A stretch of DNA of 64,000 nt, from assembly GCF_000471905.2 (NCBI RefSeq), contig NW_006499751.1, forward strand, positions 4,311,461 through 4,375,460. The letters are read 5' to 3'. The first letter of the stretch is position 1; the number at the start of each line of letters is the position of its first letter. Below are positions 60,301-64,000 of this stretch, piece after piece. The position numbers and the translations under genes are program-made. The stretch is from Amborella trichopoda. Taxonomy: Eukaryota > Streptophyta > Magnoliopsida > Amborellales > Amborellaceae. The notes beneath the pieces are model-generated. The model had not been told where the DNA came from. It worked only from the letters and a program-made list of their open reading frames with translations, and searched no databases.

Positions 60301-63300
60301 GAATATTCCTTAGTGAAAGGGTTTGTCAAGAGTTAACTTTGTGATGGGTGTGTTTATCAAAAAAATCATTATTTTTTGTTTAAAAAGTGTTTTTAATCAG
60401 TAACTTAACCATCAAGAAATGAAATATTAGAAATTTTTACAAAAGTACAATGGCATTTTGAAAGTTAGTATCCTGGAATTTTATTATTGGAGTGCTCTTG
60501 TCTTTCCCTTTATGGAGAAGACAATAGTACCCCTTGTCTGTAGTAATATTTACAAAATTACCCTTACTTAATGATGAAGATATCAATAAAAATATTTTTT
60601 TTAAAAAAAATAGGCTGCAAAATTAGTAAATGTACCATTCACAGCTCTTTCTATCTTTAAACCTTTGTAATTTGAAGGGTTGTGAAGTTTAGATTATCCT
60701 TTAGTATTAGGGTTTTTCTAGAATTAACAGCCCCTCAAAATACGACGGTTCAAGTTAGAAAGGTTTGTGATGGGTGTGTTTATCAAAGAGATTAATACTT
60801 TTTGTTTAAAAAACTATTTTAATCGACAACATAATCATTAAGTAATTACAAATTTGAATTTTTTACAAATAGACAATAGCAATTTGAAAGTTAGTATCAT
60901 AGAATTATATGAGTAAATTGCCCTTGAATTTTAGTAAAAATTTCAACTTTACCCTTTAAGGAGATGACAAAAGTACCACTTATCTTGTAGTAATATTTAC
61001 AAAATTGCCCATACTTAAGTATGAAGATATCACAAAAAATAACTTTTTTGAAAAAATAAACTACAAAATAAGTAAATCCACCCTTCACAACTCTCTCTAT
61101 CTTTAAACCTTCGTAATTTGAAGGGTTGTGAAGTTTATATTATCCCATAGTGATAGGGTTGTCAAACCATTATAATCCACCTTTCACAACGCTCCTTATC
61201 TTTAACCATTATAATTTGAGGGGTTGTGAAGTTTAGATTATCCCTTAGTGATAGGGTTTGTCTAGAGTTAACTACCCCTCAAAATACAAAGGTTAAATTT
61301 AGAAGGGGTTGTGATTAGTGTGTTCATGAAAAAGATTAGTACTTTTTGTTTAAAAAATTAGCTTAATAGGTATCATAACCATTAAAAAAGAGCAAGTTTT
61401 AAATTTTTACAAAAGTACAATGGCAACTTTGAAGTAAGTGTCCTGGAATTTAAATTGTAGAGCACCCTTGTCTTTTAGTAAAAATTTCAACTTTACCCCG
61501 GATATAGATGACAAAAGTGCCCCTTGTAGTATAGTAATATTTCCAAAATTGCCCTTACTTAATAATGAAAATATCATTAAAATTAATTTTTAAAAAAAAA
61601 TAGACACCAAAATTAGTAAATCCACCATTCACAACTCTCTTTATCTTTAACCTTTATAATTTGAAGGGTTGTGAAGTTTAGATTATCCCCTAGTGATAGG
61701 GTTTGTCTAGAGTTAATAGTCCCTCAAAATACAAAGGTTAAATTTAAAAGGATTTGTGATGGGTATGCTTATCAAAAAAATTATTACTTTTTGTTTAAAA
61801 AATTATTTTAATTGGTACCTTAAACATTTAGCAAGGGAAAATTTTATATTTTTACAAAAGTACAATGACATTTTGGAAGTTAGCATCTTGGAATTTAATT
61901 TTTGGAGTGCCCCTGTCTTTTAGTAAAAATTTCAACTTTACCTGTAATGGGGATGACAAAAGTACCGCTTGTCTTGTAGTAATATTTACAAAATTTCTCT
62001 TACTTAATGATAAAGATATCACAAAAAATAACTTTTTTTTTAAAAAACGGACTACAAAATTAGAAAGTCCACCCTTCACAATTATCTCTATCTTTAACCT
62101 TTGTAATTTTGAGGGGCTGTTAACTCTCTCTAGTGTTAACAGTCCTTTAAAATACAAAGGTTAAAGTCAGAAGGGGTTGTGATGGGTATGTTTATCAAAA
62201 GGATCATTACTTTTTGTTTAAATTTTTTTTTATAATTGGTAAATTAACCATTAAAGCAAGGGGAAATTTTAAATTTTTATAAAAGTACAATGGCATTTTG
62301 GAAGTTAGCGTCCTGGAATTTTATTTGTAGAGTGCCATTGTCTTTTTGTAAAAATTTTCACTCTTATGGTGATGACAAAACTATCCCTTATCATATAGTA
62401 ATATTTATAAAATTGCCCTTACTTAATGATGAAGATATCACAAAAAGTAACTTTTTATAAAACATAGACTACAAAATTGGTAAATCCACCCTTTACAACT
62501 TTCTCTATCTTTAACCTTTGTAATTTGAAGGGTGGTGAGGTTTAGATTATCCCTTAGTGATAGGGTTTGTCTAGAGTTAACAACCCCTCAAAATACAAAG
62601 GTTAAAGCCAGAAAGGGTTGTGATGGGTCCGTTTATAGAAAGATCTTACTTTTTGTTTAAAAAATTATTTTAATAGGAAACATAAACATTGGCAATTTTG
62701 AAATTTTTATAGAAGTATAATGGCATTTTGGAAATTGGTGTCCTAGAATTTTTTTTGTAGAGTGCCCTTGTCTTTAAGTAAAAATTTTAACATTACCCTA
62801 TTTGGAGATGACAAAATTACCCCTTGTTTGTAATTTGAATAAATTGTCATTGCTTAATGATTAAGAAATCACCAATTTAGTAAATCCTCCCTTCACAACT
62901 TTCTCTATCTTTAACTTTTGTAATTTGAAGAGTGGTAAAGTTTAGATTATTCCTTAGTGATAGGGTTTGCTTAGAGTTAACAACCCCTTAACGTACAAAG
63001 GTTAATGTTAGAAGGGATTATTATTGGTGTGTTTATCAAAAAGATCATTATTTTTTTTAAAAAAATAATTTTAATAAGTAACTTAACCATTAAGCAAGGG
63101 AAAATTTGAAATTTTTTAAAAAGTACAATAGTAACTTTGAAGTTAGTCTTCTGGAATTTTATTTATACAATGCCCTTGTATTTTAGTAAATATTTCAACT
63201 TTACCCTTGATGGAGATGACAAACATACCTCTTGTCTTGTAGTAATATTTAAAAAATTACACTTAATTGATGATGAAAATATCACAAAAAGTAACTTCTT

Positions 63301-64000
63301 TTTAAAAAATAGAGTACAAAATTAGTAAATCCACCCTTCACAACTCTCTTTATCTTTAACCTTTATAATTTGAAGGGTTGTGAAGTTTTGATTTACCCTT
63401 AGTGATAGGGTTTGTCTAGAGTTAACAACCCCTCAAACTACAAAGGTTAAAGTTAGTAGGGGCTGTCAAGGGTGTGTTTTTCAAAGAGATCATTACTTTT
63501 TGTTAAAAAATTATTTAATAGGTAACATAACGATTAAGAAAGGGCAAATTTGAATTTTTTACAAAAGTACAATGGCATTTTGGAAGTTAGTGTTTGGAAA
63601 TTTTATTGGTAGAGTGCCCATGACTTTAAGTAAAAATTTCATCATTACCCTTTATGGAGATGACAAAAATACCTTTTGTCTTGTAGTAATATTATCCAAA
63701 TTACCATTAATTAATGATGAAGATATCACAAAAAGAAATTTTTTTATAAAAATAGACTACAAAGTTGGTAAATCCACCTACTACAACTCTCTCGATTTTT
63801 AGCCTTTACAATTTGAAGGGTCGTGAAGTTTAGATTATACCTTAGTGATAGGGTTTTCCTAGAGTTAACAACCCCTCAAAATACAAAGGTTAAAGATAGA
63901 AGTGGTTGTGATGGGTGTGTTTGTAAAAAAGATCATTAGTTTTTGTTTGAAAAATTATTTTAATAGGTAATTTAACCATTATGCAAGGGAAAATTTGAAA
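57341..64000 (+). repeat. Satellite monomers, homogeneous A-type zone (part 3, open at right edge)
   Basis: Landmarks are at 57357, 57798, 58238, 58681, 59126, 59566, 60009, 60402, 60828, 61372, 61817, 62241, 62679, 63080, 63524 and 63969. Spacing is mostly 440-446 bp, the most regular part of the array. The monomer starting at 60,828 is 544 bp because its foldback left arm is duplicated. The last monomer is cut by the window edge. Confidence 0.9.
61078..61250 (+). repeat. Duplicated foldback left arm in one monomer
   Basis: A normal left arm plus centre (about 61,078-61,162) is followed by AAACCATTATAATCCACCTT and a second left arm and centre (about 61,175-61,258) before a single right arm. 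This explains the extra 100 bp or so in the monomer. It creates two possible pairing partners for one right arm. Confidence 0.8.

Larger units (their letters stand above)
6301..64000 (+). repeat. Satellite array, A monomer about 443 bp and B monomer about 357 bp
   Basis: One head-to-tail array fills the rest of the window and runs past its right edge. I indexed monomers by the first A of AACTTAACCATTAAG, or its aligned equivalent, and count about 139. Full (A) monomers are 440-447 bp apart and short (B) monomers 350-363 bp. Order within a monomer: ATTATTTTAATAGGTAACTT; GGCAAATTTGAAATTTTTAC; AAAAGTACAATGGCATTTTG; GAATTTTATTTGTAGAGTGC; TTTTAGTAAAAATTTCAACT; GGAGATGACAAAAGTACCCC; AATATTTACAAAATTGCCCT; AATGATGAAGATATCACAAA; a T6-A7 tract; GACTACAAAATTAGTAAATC; then the two arms of a large inverted repeat. 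The array starts abruptly with AAAAAGATTATTATATTTTG after GA-rich DNA. Four unrelated inserts interrupt it. I cannot say from sequence alone whether it is centromeric, subtelomeric or interstitial. Confidence 0.97.

Noticed and set aside
6301..64000. Dozens of 60-109 codon ORFs on both strands across the array, as separate genes
   Set aside because: They are the same body segment of the satellite monomer read in the same frame in different copies. Most copies are broken by indels, and both strands are open over the same DNA. No start context, splicing or homology supports translation.
6301..64000. CRISPR-like array
   Set aside because: The repeats are 350-447 bp, contiguous, diverged, without short repeats and unique spacers, in a eukaryotic context.
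43000..64000. Telomere-like repeats suggested by frequent CCCTT and AGGGTT motifs
   Set aside because: The plant telomere unit is CCCTAAA/TTTAGGG. Here the motifs are CCCTTR or AAGGGTTGTG spaced tens of bases apart as parts of the monomer, with no tandem heptamers.

Overview
This window looks like nuclear DNA from a plant, probably a eudicot. That is an inference from AT-rich intergenic sequence, an hAT-type non-autonomous transposon, a possible GRF-type zinc-finger ORF and a long AT-rich satellite. I cannot name the species. Almost no protein-coding content can be supported. The one ORF with a recognisable motif is a 98-codon minus-strand frame at 5018-5314.

Layout. 1-234 is a 9-bp (AATAACGAT) tract running into pure (AAT)n. 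235-6300 is low-copy or diverged intergenic DNA. It holds a 35-bp duplication, an array of about 110-bp units (1551-2160), a 32-bp minisatellite (2420-2598), dinucleotide tracts and the zinc-finger-like ORF. From about 6301 to the right edge the window is one satellite array of roughly 139 recognisable monomers, and it continues past the window. All are in the same orientation. The full monomer (class A) is about 440-447 bp and a shorter class (B) is about 350-363 bp.

Monomer anatomy, read from the sequence. A body of about 280 bp carries internal sub-repeats. It is followed by a module of about 160 bp that is a long imperfect inverted repeat: two arms of about 75-80 bp around a short TTAGTGA centre. 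Class B differs by one shared deletion of about 87 bp that removes almost exactly the right arm. From 6.3 to about 38 kb B units recur among A units, and in the best-ordered part (17.1-26.7 kb) the order is B-A-A. Nine monomers (three BAA trimers) form a 3.6-kb higher-order repeat there, present 2.67 times. A 633-bp block is duplicated in tandem at 10,958-12,223. A long stretch (about 6.35-13.7 kb) has a shortened colinear paralogue at about 28.6-33.4 kb. From about 38 to 43 kb the array changes over, and from 43 to 64 kb it is essentially all class A.

Four foreign inserts interrupt the array: a 310-bp GC-richer fragment (33,668-33,977), a complete-looking non-autonomous hAT element with an 8-bp target duplication (48,287-49,747, containing a 49-N gap), a roughly 45-bp GC-rich filler (about 50,256-50,302), and a roughly 350-bp insert with short inverted ends (about 50,525-50,876). 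The many 60-109 codon frames in the array are slices of the same monomer and I do not call them genes. The most interesting feature is the foldback-bearing monomer and its arm-less derivative, arranged in a higher-order pattern.
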